The translations under genes and the position numbers were made by a program. From NCBI GenBank assembly GCA_027579435.1, contig JANBPK010000626.1, forward strand, positions 1 through 16,233: 16,233 bases of DNA, given 5' to 3'. This DNA is from Candolleomyces eurysporus (taxonomy: Eukaryota; Basidiomycota; Agaricomycetes; Agaricales; Psathyrellaceae). The notes beneath the pieces were generated by a model, which searched no databases, was not told the origin of the DNA, and saw only the letters and a program-made list of their open reading frames with translations. Every line of letters starts with the position of its first letter. The stretch's first letter is position 1. Of the stretch, positions 1 through 7,984 are shown piece by piece.

Positions 1-559
1 GTGAACGACCTTCCTTTCAGAGTATATTGAGCTCCTTTCTCGTGCCGCGCCAACCATCATGCCGTCTGATGTGCCGAGGCCTTGCCGCGCCGTCTCTTTA
101 TGTGCTTAGGGACTCGTCCCACTGCTCTAGCACTGAATGTACTCGATTAATGTGAGGCCGCGCGAGAGTTAGGTTCCTTTAGTGCCTAGGAAAATATCTC
201 TCTAGCTTTAGTAATGAAACTGGGTCTTTCAGCTGCAGGGTAGGCCGTTTAATCTGAAGCGGCGCCAACCGGCTGGCCTACTAAACCCTAATCTCGGGTA
301 TATGGCGGGCGCGCTTCTAAGTTAGCAGTCCTCGAGTAGACTCCAACTCTCGTGAACCCAAGAGTAATGTACTCTTTAATTATCCTTCGCGCCGCGCGAG
401 TTATCTTAGAACTAGCAGGGTTTCTTAACATAGAGATTTAATAGACACGACCGTTTAGTTGAATAATGAACAATATATTCAATAAAGTTGGTATCTATTC
501 GCGNAAAAAGCGAACACGGTCGTATCAACGGATCAAATATCCTAAACACAGATGACTAT
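1..559. other. Non-coding left end, no gene seen
   Basis: No reading frame with coding character was found on either strand. The stretch holds GC-rich patches such as the CGCGCCGCGCG-like block near 390-402, and an AT-rich part from about 430. It does not match the repeats found elsewhere in the window. It could be intergenic DNA or the edge of an old element, but no long terminal repeat, primer-binding site or polypurine tract could be defended. Confidence 0.4.
447..523. repeat. Nested inverted repeat (hairpin)
   Basis: ACGACCGT at 447-454 is the exact reverse complement of ACGGTCGT at 516-523. Inside it, TTCGC at 498-502 pairs with GCGAA at 510-514 around a loop that contains an undetermined base at 504 and five A. 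Both stems are short. The outer one has a loop of 61 nt, so a structural role is uncertain. Confidence 0.35.
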
Positions 560-2372
560 GTAACTCCCATCTTTTGCCAACGATTCAGCCGCCTCCAACA
601 ATTTGGTGGGGATGCGGGGAACGTTTGCCAAGCGTGAGCGATTAGTCTGCCAAGGAAATCCATCATCAGCAAAACCGAGCGAGGAGCTACTCACGAGTCG
701 AAGCGTTTAGTTGCCATTTGCAAAAGATTCAAGCCGAATGAATGCGGACGCGCTAGGTGATAGAACGGGGAGCGTAAGTCTTGCATCTCGTGCAGGTCAA
801 AGCCACCAAAATTCAGAGAGCAAGACAAGGAGTCGCGAAAGTCGAACAAAAAAGCGGAGGAACGATCAACAAGGTACTTCGATATCCTCGAGGTGGGATG
901 GGAAATTATACCGTGCAGAGACTTTGTGACTGTCTGTGAGCGCTGAGCAATGCTGGTTCGAAAGAGGGAAAAGGCAATATTGTGTGAACAAAGCGTGGCG
1001 CACTGAACGACAAATACAAGCGAATACTTGAGACTTTGGGAGGGAGAAGGAAAGGAGGATACAGACAGGCGAAAAGGAGAACGAAATGAGATAGGAAAGC
1101 ACTTGCATGAACAACCCAAAGTTTCACCCTCCTCTCAACATCCCCCGAGCCACGAAAACCCAATTCGCTACATTCACCAGCGCCCTGGTACACCCNTCGT
1201 CCGAGGCGTATACACCCCGAGCCTAATTCAAGCTCCCGAAAGTGTTCGAGAAGATGGTGGGACGAGATCCCACGCAAGATATCCGTCCCGCTGTTTCGTC
1301 TTGAGGTCATAGGTATCGGTGGTCGGATGCGTAGATGTGGGTTGATGAATCAGTGAGGCCACTAAGGGCGGCGACGGCGACGGCTGCGATGGAAATCATC
1401 GAATCAACACTCCGAGGGATATCGACATGTTTGTTTGAATCCTGGGGGAATAGCGAGCAGCTAAGGGAAAGAATGAGAAAGACGCTAGAATCGGAGATGA
1501 GGATGGCAAGGCGACGTACCATCGACAATGACCCGGTTCCCCGAACTCGTGTAGTAGTTGGTTACGAGGCCTAATGGTATGGTACTGAGGCCTTTGAATG
1601 GAAAGGATAAATCAGCGGTAGGAACCCGAAACGAGCGAGAGAGAAAGAAACGGCAAAAATCATGTTTAACCATCAAATCTGAGCTATCCCAGATCAACCT
1701 GTCACCGACGTGAAGCCTTCTGGAACGACTTCCCCCATGACTATTTGGTGGTGCGAAAAGGAGAGGTGATAACGAAACGCACCATCTGGACCCAGTCCTA
1801 GACGCCTCCCCGGCTCGACGGCGACAGGGGTATTCTCCATTGCCAGTGCAGCCATCGCAAGTAGGACCACCTGTTGTAGGCTGTAGCTGAAATTCGGTAG
1901 GCTTCACCCTCGCGAGCAAAAGTGTTGGCACCTTGACCACCAAGCTGGCGGCTACTGTTGCTGAGCTTGATGCGCCAGGGGATACAGATGACTACGACAA
2001 CAGCGTCTCCCATCCTCTCTTCTTGGCCTTGCCCTGTTCCTTGCGGTGTTCATCCGGTGGGAGCCAAGAGACTAGTACAGAGAGGCGGAAGGACAAGCGT
2101 GTGCCCAAGGCAACTAGTTGGATATCGGGTTGATGATTTGCTGGAAGGGAGAGAGGAGGAACGGCAGAATCGTGTTGAGGGGATCGAGTTGTTAAGAATT
2201 ATGAATGACGATGATGAGTAGCTAAAGGGAGATAGCGCACCATGAACACCCTGTCTCATGCCTCCTTCATCTCCAATCGCAACGAACTGGGAGCCTTCGG
2301 GCTCAACCCGTACTCGCCAGGCTGACAGCAAGCAACTCAAACGCTCTCCCTGACCACTCTTTCCTTCGCTAA
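560..2372 (-). pseudogene. Broken multi-exon gene of unknown family, copy 1
   Basis: I do not recognise the family. On the minus strand this region is colinear with the plus-strand copy at 2650-4770: matching landmarks come in the same order at similar spacing. These are a GSQFVAIG-like stretch near 2280, an intron donor at 2240 (GTGCGC), a second donor near 1783 (GTGCGTTTCG), a peptide SNKHVDIPRSVDS near 1440, EHFRELELGS near 1240, and KRFDS next to a donor at 694 whose intron ends at 647. The last part reads KLLEAAESLAKDGSY. Several exon frames are interrupted, for example a TGA in the frame that matches the better-kept copies just before the 2240 donor, and a frame change before KLLEAA. 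Overlapping open frames at 691-1119 and 1485-1943 are parts of this gene read without splicing. Boundaries are approximate. Decay is inferred from stops and frame changes; an expressed non-coding or truncated product cannot be excluded. Confidence 0.55.
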
Positions 2373-2493
2373 CGAGCCACCCATAATGCTGCTCTAAGAT
2401 CTCTGACGGTCTGATATGCTGGCCCCAGCTTTTGAGACGGGTGTTTTCTCATCAAGGAGATGATGAGGGTTGAATAGAAAAGTCTGAGCTCCT

Positions 2494-2535
2494 TGAGGTC
2501 GTCGGCCGAATGCCAAATGGAGAAGGTGGGATGGT
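2494..2535 (+). repeat. Shared 5' flank of repeated gene, copy at 2494
   Basis: A block with TCGGCCGAATGCCA and AATGGAGAAGG is repeated at 6282-6332, where nine extra bases sit in the middle. In both places it lies upstream of a copy of the repeated gene on the plus strand, so it is probably part of that family's 5' flank. Read on the minus strand the two copies encode similar peptides (LLHL..AFGRRPQ or FSIW..HSADDL), and the nine-base difference keeps frame, so a divergent coding exon is also possible. Confidence 0.45.
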
Positions 2536-2649
2536 ATCAACCCGCTGTCGGTCTGTCGGTTGCTCCGAACTTCCACCTCCTCTCACTCAAATGTCCATCC
2601 AAACGACTACGATCAGGGTGTATGACCTCCAGAGAGTCAAGTATAGCCG

Positions 2650-4770
2650 ACCCGTTAGCGAAGGATGGAGTAGCTAGGGACAAAGGGCTCAGGAGAACGT
2701 GAGTGGGGATTGCGAGCTTCCAACTGGCTCACTCACCCACACCAAGGCTCGTAGATTCATTGAATGACGCCCCCTAAGGATTCCGTATTGAAGCTGCCCG
2801 TATCGTGGGTCCTTATCCTACGGTCAGTCAATCTTCCTCCCCCTCATTGACACACCTAATCCATCAGTCTGTCCAGGCTCTCAACTCGCGTCGTCCGTCC
2901 TCCTCAAACTCATCCCCCCATGTAGTCGTACTTATCCAGGCTCTCTCTCGATGGCTCGACGACTCAGCGAGAAGCCTACGCTCGGCCTCTGAGAGCCTTC
3001 CTATTGCCCATCGCCGATGTTGTGGGCTCGAGCGAGTATCTCCCGAAACCAGAGACTTCCAGTCCACTGCGACTGGGAACAAAGGAGGCGTCAGGTGGGG
3101 TGTTTATAGTGCGTCATCTACATTTTCCCACTCATTCTTGTACTCATAATTCCTGACAGCTCAAGACCCTCTACACGATTCTCTCCCCCTCTCAGCAAAC
3201 CGTCGCTCACATCGTTCAACTGATCAGCTCAGCCACACGCTCGTCCATCCACAGCTCCGTACTTGTCTCGTAGCTCCCACCAGACGGACGTCGCACAGAA
3301 CAGGGCAAAGCCGAGAGGAGAAGATGGGACAAGTCGTCAAGACGTCGTCGTCTGCCTTGTCTATACCCCCACGAGCGTCGAGTTTGGGATGGCAACAGCT
3401 GGTTGGATGGTCAAGAGTCCTCTTACTATTGCTCATTCGGACGAAGAATACGGACGTAGATCTGCAAGACGCGAACGCTTGCGAGGGAGGCCGGCCTGTG
3501 GCGATTGGCTTGGGGAGCGGTCTAAGGTTGGGTACAGATGGTACGTTTTTTATCGCACCTTTTCCATTCCAGAGTGGCAGATTAGTTGGGGAGGTTCTCG
3601 CCCCAGCTACTCCCATCAGTGGAGCAGGGCCCTGAGTTTGCTGCTGTCCGGCCTCCCTCCATCCTGCCAGGTATTGTTTCTTCTCAAACTTTGACTGATG
3701 TCGCTTCTCCTCTTCACAGCTCACGGTATCGCAACATTAATGCTCGTACACAACTACACGAGATTGGGGGAACGTGGACATTCAGCTCGCTGCGTGTCAG
3801 TGGTGCGTCCTCTTTCCTTATCTCTGATATTCTACCTTCGTTCTCATTCTTTCCTTTGCTTCTCACTCTTCCTCCAGCTTTCAAACGCATGTCTATGTTC
3901 CTCGAGGTGGCGATTCAACAACTTTCATCTCAACCATCGCTGCCGCCATTGCCCATATCGGCCTCACGGATTTATCGACANTTTGCNTTTTTTTGCACCA
4001 TCAATCCACACCTGCGCACCCAACCATCGATGGGTATCTCTTATTCAACATAACCCAGGGATATCGACTACCAAATCCCGTCCGTCATCTTCCTCTTCAA
4101 ACACTACCGCGAGCCCGAATTAGGCTCATGGCGTATACCGTTCGCTGCGATTGGGCGAGGGTGTTGAGAGGAAGGGGAAGGCTTGTTTCGTTCATGTCAT
4201 TCGCTTTTCGATCCTTTTTTTTCCATTTTCCTTTTCCCTGTATACCTCCTTTTCTTCTCTCTTCCCGCATCTCGAGTATTCCCTCGTATCCGTCTGGCAA
4301 TGCATCAGCTTTTCGCTCACATAACGCCCGGCGAATTCAAAAACATACGAAAGACTTCTGTGCGGTAGTCTCATGAACCCTCCCTGGAGAAATATCGAAG
4401 CTGGCGTATTTCTGCGCCTTTTTGATCCTCTCTTTGCTTTTTCGATCGAGCTTCGCGTCTCCTCGTCCAGGTCCCTGAATTTCGGTGGCCACGACCTGTG
4501 TACCATCCGAGACTTGGGGTTCCTGCTAACGCTGGCTGCTCCAGCACTGTGTTCATTTGTTTCGGATGTTCGCAGTTGGTGTCGGAAAGATTCGACTCGT
4601 GAGTAGTTTCAATCACCTCTCGTCCGGTTTCGTTGATGACGAATTTCGTTGGCAGGCTGGTCGTTCACCCTCGGCTAGGTTGCTCCAACGAATTGTTGGA
4701 GGCGCCTGAGCTGTGGTCAAAGGATGAGACTCAATGGTTCCTGTCCAGTATGATCGATCGTTGAGTCGTC
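2650..4770 (+). pseudogene. Broken multi-exon gene of unknown family, copy 2
   Basis: This is the longest copy of the repeated gene. A first exon ends near 2700 (GQRAQEN, then GTGAGT). Later introns are clear: 3109-3159 (GTGCGT, branch CTGAC), 3541-3585, 3671-3719, 3803-3877 and 4599-4655. Exon peptides that recur in other copies include REAYARPLRAFLLPIADVVG (near 2960), TILSPSQQTVAHIVQLISSA (near 3170), REEKMGQVVKTSSSA (near 3315), AHGIATLMLVHNYTRLG (near 3720), FQTHVYVPRGGDSTTFIST (near 3880), HYREPELGSWRIPFAAIGRG (near 4110) and, after the last intron, LVVHPRLGCSNELLEAPELW (near 4657). An early stop in the first exon and a TAG in the exon after 3159 break the frames. Two N (3981, 3987) lie inside. 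No domain family could be assigned; the product looks soluble with helical stretches. Probably a pseudogene. Confidence 0.6.
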
Positions 4771-4838
4771 TTGTCTGCTCTCTTCACCTTGCTTTCGATT
4801 CTGAGAGCTAGGAACCAGCGTGAAAGTCGAGTGCAAAT

Positions 4839-5021
4839 ATGGTCGTTCAAAATTCTTTGGCACAGCCCTACCCCCTGCTTCACAGATTTGTCCTTGAATC
4901 GATTCCGTCGCACCTTGCTTCCCAGGAAGGCAAGGATATTCATTTCCAAGATTCAACGTACAAGGCCCACCTGGTACTCAGTGCAGATCAACCTACCAGA
5001 AATCAGCATATCAAGGTTTAG
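4839..5021 (+). CDS. Small open frame or 3' exon, unknown
   Basis: An ATG-started 60-codon frame follows the end of copy 2. It begins MVVQNSLAQPYPLLHRFVLE and has balanced composition with few low-complexity residues, unlike the Arg/Ser-rich shadow frames around it. It has no recognised domain, signal peptide or membrane segment. It may be a downstream exon of the copy 2 gene or a separate short gene. The overlapping longer frame at 4771-5157 looks less natural but holds the VSPTTRKVLG peptide that recurs near 7850, so frame choice here is unsure. Confidence 0.3.
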   Translation: MVVQNSLAQPYPLLHRFVLESIPSHLASQEGKDIHFQDSTYKAHLVLSADQPTRNQHIKV

Positions 5022-5055
5022 CTCAACAAGAATAAGTCGTACCGTAAGATATATA

Positions 5056-5455
5056 CTTGTTTCACCTACTACCAGGAAAGTACTTGGTTTGGTACCGGAG
5101 GGGGATGAACTTGGACGTAGTGATCGGACGGACGGGCGGATGGATGGAGGGGAATGAGTAGTTGCCGATGTAGATTTGGGGTTGCCCCATCTGATAGGCG
5201 ATGTGGAACTTGAGCTTTGCTATGATAGTCGTATTGTGTAAACAGGTACAGGACGAGGCGTAAGGTAGTTCATGGAGAATACAACTGAGGAGAATTAATA
5301 AACGGATATCGGGAGAAAACCAGGACATAGGCAGATGTGGATGGATACGCGTATGAATGAAACCATTGAACACCGAACGCAATAGTTTAACTAGAATGAA
5401 CGAAATAGAAATGGAGCATGAATGTAAACGGCGCGGTGATGCATAAATCAGACTG
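5056..5455. repeat. Tail repeat, copy with 275-bp insertion
   Basis: Bases 5056-5118 match 7846-7917 (shared CACCTACTA and GTACT.GGT blocks), and 5394-5455 match 7927-7984 (shared AAATGGAGCATGAAT and ATAAATCAGA). About 275 bp at 5119-5393 have no counterpart in the second copy. In plus orientation the first block reads VSPTTRKVLG against VSPTIKDVLG. In both places the block lies to the right of a copy of the repeated gene, so it is probably that gene's 3' end and flank. Confidence 0.6.
5119..5393. other. Insertion within tail repeat, no gene seen
   Basis: This stretch is absent from the otherwise matching tail at 7846-7984. It has no convincing frame on the plus strand; the long minus-strand frame across it is rich in Ser, Ile and His and looks like a chance frame. 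No terminal inverted repeat or clear target-site duplication was seen at its edges. Confidence 0.35.
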
Positions 5456-5718
5456 CCATCGTCCAACCGATCGCCTCAGCCACACGCTCGCCGATTCACC
5501 ACTTCATACTACTGTCTTGGCTCCTGCTGGCTCCTGCCACACGAATGTCTCAAGAAATGGGGCAGATCCAAGAAGAGAGGATGGGAGAAACTATCAAGAC
5601 ATCCTCTGCCCCACCTGTATCTCCAGGACCGTCGAGTTCGGGATGGTACTGGCCAGCTGGATACTGCTCGGGAGGACAGGCGATACGGATATGTGAGAAT
5701 GAGCTCGGTGGTGAGTAG
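5452..5718 (+). pseudogene. Repeated gene of unknown family, copy 3 (fragment)
   Basis: A short internal fragment of the same family begins directly after the tail repeat. It keeps one open frame across the whole fragment (open from 5440 to the TAG at 5716-5718), reading AIVQPIASATRSPIHHFILL and later ERMGETIKTSSAPPVSPGPS. These match copies 2 and 4 (VQLISSATRSSIH; KMGQVVKTSSSA; SPVSPGTSSLG). It helps decide which frame was coding in the ancestor, because the other copies have stops here. Neither the 5' nor the 3' part of the gene is present, so it cannot make the full product. GTGAGT at 5711 just before the stop may be an old donor. Confidence 0.55.
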
Positions 5719-6281
5719 AAAAGTGAGGGATGAGGTGGGTTCAACACAAGGATGGCTCGAAGTCCCAGTCGCTGTTAGCAAGAATGGCGTAAGGCGGACG
5801 ACGACGACGAGTGGAGAATTATATTGAAAGAAAAACGAGTGGGAAACGACTTCTCGAGTGAAGGGGAATAAAGGGAGAAAGGTAAGATGTCCCAGTAAAC
5901 TCATACTCTGCGTATATAAGGTGGTCTGTCAAGCGTGTACACGATTGGTGTGCAAACAAAGTGGAGGTCAGATTGGACCATGCCATGCAGTTAAAACACT
6001 CTGCGAATATTTGAGAACAGTCCACGAGAGTAAAAGAAACCATGAAAGGAAGGTAAGAGTCTTGAATGGGTGATNGGGGGACAAAGCTCCTCAGCCCATA
6101 ACTTGTAGATACCGGAACCAAGGGGGTGATCAGTGATCGCCACGTTAGGAGAACAGGACTTCAAGGAGGGAGTGAGTAGTGTTCAACGCATTTAGAGGGG
6201 AATGGTTGATCCCGATTTGAAGTCGCGCCGTCTGGGAAGTGATCCTCAAAGCGTCTGTGGAAAGGTGGCGGAACTCGAGAC
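5719..6281. other. Intergenic, no gene seen
   Basis: No frame here could be defended. The minus-strand frames are broken and biased in composition. The palindromic GATCAGTGATC at 6129-6139 is short. An N at 6075 precedes five G. Confidence 0.35.
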
Positions 6282-6332
6282 TGAGGTCGGCGGCCGAATG
6301 CCAACTCATCCAAATGGAGAAGGCGGTGTGGT
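6282..6332 (+). repeat. Shared 5' flank of repeated gene, copy at 6282
   Basis: Matches 2494-2535 apart from nine extra bases after GAATGCCA. It ends about 40 bp before the apparent start codon of copy 4, which supports a 5' flank or leader role. Confidence 0.45.
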
Positions 6333-6372
6333 GTGGTGACCATTGGCACTCTCTCCTCTCCCCTCTGAGAAC

Positions 6373-7100
6373 ATGACCGCCCAGCAGCATTACAGCCAAT
6401 CCTTTGGAGGATGGAAGCGTTGGCGACAAGGGGCTCATGAGATCGTGAGTCAAACCCGGTTTCTGTGTCGTGGGTCTATTCAGGCTCACAACTTGCACTT
6501 TGAGAATTCCTGCGCATTTGAAATTGCCGTTTACAGGCTCTCCCCCGACAGCTCGACGACCCTGCGAACAGCCTACGCTCGACGAATAGAGTTGGCGACT
6601 GGAGGGTCCCAGTTCTCTACAATTGGCAATCGAAGTGGCGTTAGACGGGATGCTTACGGTGCGTTGTCTCCTTTTCGCCACTCATTCTCGTTATTCGTCA
6701 TGCTGCGTAGCTCAATACCTGCGACACAATTCATTCCCTCCTCACGCCCTCCCGGCCAATCGTCATCCCCATCGCCCAACTCGTTGCCTCGGCCGCACGC
6801 TTGTCCTTCCACCACTCCGTACCAGTCTTGTGGCTTCCATCGACGAACGCCGCATGAAAAGAGGCAGACGCAAGACGAGAGGATGGGAGAAACCATCAGC
6901 ATCATTGTTTGCCTCGCCTGTATCCCCTGGGACGTCGAGTTTGGGCATGGGAGCGGCCAGCTGGGCATGGAGTACTTTTGGTGGTGCCGTATGGCACCTG
7001 GTTAGGATTGGCGGAAGTGCGTTAGAGCAATTCGGTTGGGAAGGTGTGGTTAACGCGTACGCTGCTGTCTTCTTCCATCTTCCAGTGTTGCTGAATGCCA
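6373..7100 (+). pseudogene. Repeated gene of unknown family, copy 4 (5' part)
   Basis: This copy keeps the best 5' end. ATG at 6373 opens a 24-codon exon (MTAQQHYSQSFGGWKRWRQG, then AHEI) that stops cleanly at a GTGAGT donor at 6445, with a possible acceptor at 6483. A second intron, 6659-6710, aligns with copy 2's 3109-3159 intron. The exon before it reads PSSLQLAIEVALDGML, matching PSSLRLEMKEA in copy 1. After the intron, one frame matches copy 2 (TPSRPIVIPIAQLVASAARL) and ends at a stop soon after; another stays open to the stop at 7121-7123 and contains SPVSPGTSSLGMGAASW. The family's conserved peptides thus fall in different frames, so at least one indel has occurred. The parts of the gene that match FQTHV and EHYRE are missing. 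Function unknown. Confidence 0.55.
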
Positions 7101-7186
7101 TCCTGTTTGCCTTTAGCCTTTAGACAATGGGTTCAAGTCTATGGACTTGATGTTTTGATACCGATCAACTATCGAGCACCCCACAG

Positions 7187-7447
7187 GTGACGGAATCGAT
7201 CGTGTATGGCAGCTCGCTGAATCTCAATTCCTTGTTGACCTCCATTCCTTGCCGCCTCTCCGGTCCCGACGCAGCTGTCGAAATTCCGACAATCAAGGCG
7301 TCATTCGCAGGTTTATCGTTCAGCTCATCATCCCCATCGAGCGACGACCTGAGCGACAACCGGAGCACCGGACGTAGTCGTAGCAGAAGTTTCTTCGTTA
7401 TCACCTCACATCCCGAATACCACAATGAGTGGACGACCATTGGATAA
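7187..7447 (+). CDS. Exon-like Ser-rich frame, unknown
   Basis: An 86-codon frame opens directly after a good acceptor (CCCCACAG at 7179-7186) and runs to TAA at 7445-7447. Its GTG first codon is therefore more likely the first codon of an exon than a start. The N-terminal half is mixed (TESIVYGSSLNLNSLLTSIP), the middle is a Ser/Asp/Arg linker, and it ends SHPEYHNEWTTIG. Codon usage looks coding. No family was recognised. It could be the last exon of a gene whose 5' part merges with copy 4, or a remnant. A second candidate start, ATG at 7425 (MSGRPLDKILS), leads to a GTAAGT donor near 7459. Confidence 0.4.
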   Translation: MTESIVYGSSLNLNSLLTSIPCRLSGPDAAVEIPTIKASFAGLSFSSSSPSSDDLSDNRSTGRSRSRSFFVITSHPEYHNEWTTIG

Positions 7448-7623
7448 GATTCTCAGCTGTAAGTCATCATGCAAAGGAGCTCGATCGGATCCAACTCCAA
7501 ATATGCTCTTTCAAATCCTGCATTCTGCTCATCTGCATCTCCTACGACGACCCTACCACACGCTTTGACCACATCGACCCTCACTCGCACATCTACCAGC
7601 TCCAGCCTCACACGAGCTTCTAA

Positions 7624-7803
7624 TCACTCGTCTACCTCGGGGCCCTCTTCGTTGAGCTCATCGTTCTGATGCCCCCTACTTTGATACCAAGTCTGGCTGG
7701 ACTGGAAGAGCTAGAGCGGACCTATCGGTGCCAGGACACCGCTCAACCCTTCAGCTCACAGGAAAACCAGAGCAGCGAGGGTGATCGTCGCGTTCGGAGA
7801 TAG
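7624..7803 (+). CDS. Possible exon with one membrane segment
   Basis: A 59-codon open stretch begins after a TAA at 7621-7623 and ends at TAG 7801-7803. It starts with a hydrophobic run (SLVYLGALFVELIVLMPP) and continues with a charged tail (EELERTYRCQDT and later SSEGDRRVRR). The first internal ATG is at 7669. The alternative frame at 7469-7669 is almost pure Ser/Thr and may be the shadow. The stretch could be the C-terminal exon of the gene that includes 7187-7447. No family recognised. Confidence 0.25.
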   Translation, partial: SLVYLGALFVELIVLMPPTLIPSLAGLEELERTYRCQDTAQPFSSQENQSSEGDRRVRR

Positions 7804-7845
7804 TAGGACTCTTACGAGGAGGGGTTGGGTAATATTGGACGGTAG

Positions 7846-7984
7846 GAACCCACCTGTTTCACCTACTATCAAGGATGTACTCGGTGGAGCGATACCGCGG
7901 AGATGAAACTGTAGATTATGGTTACGAAAACGAAATGAAATGGAGCATGAATATAAATGACACTGTGAACGATGAATAAATCAG
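7846..7984. repeat. Tail repeat, short copy reaching the CHAT stop codon
   Basis: Matches 5056-5118 and 5394-5455 joined together (see that entry). The right-hand edge of the match, ATAAATCAGA, contains the stop codon of the minus-strand CHAT gene (7981-7983). The AATAAA at 7975-7980 could serve as a plus-strand polyadenylation signal. Confidence 0.55.

Noticed and set aside
1..560. Long terminal repeat or retrotransposon end
   Set aside because: Only short inverted repeats were found; no second copy, primer-binding site or coding region for a retroelement is in the window.
691..1119. Minus-strand 142-codon frame as a separate gene
   Set aside because: It is the unspliced 3' part of copy 1 of the repeated gene; its last codons abut a GTGAGT donor rather than a true end.
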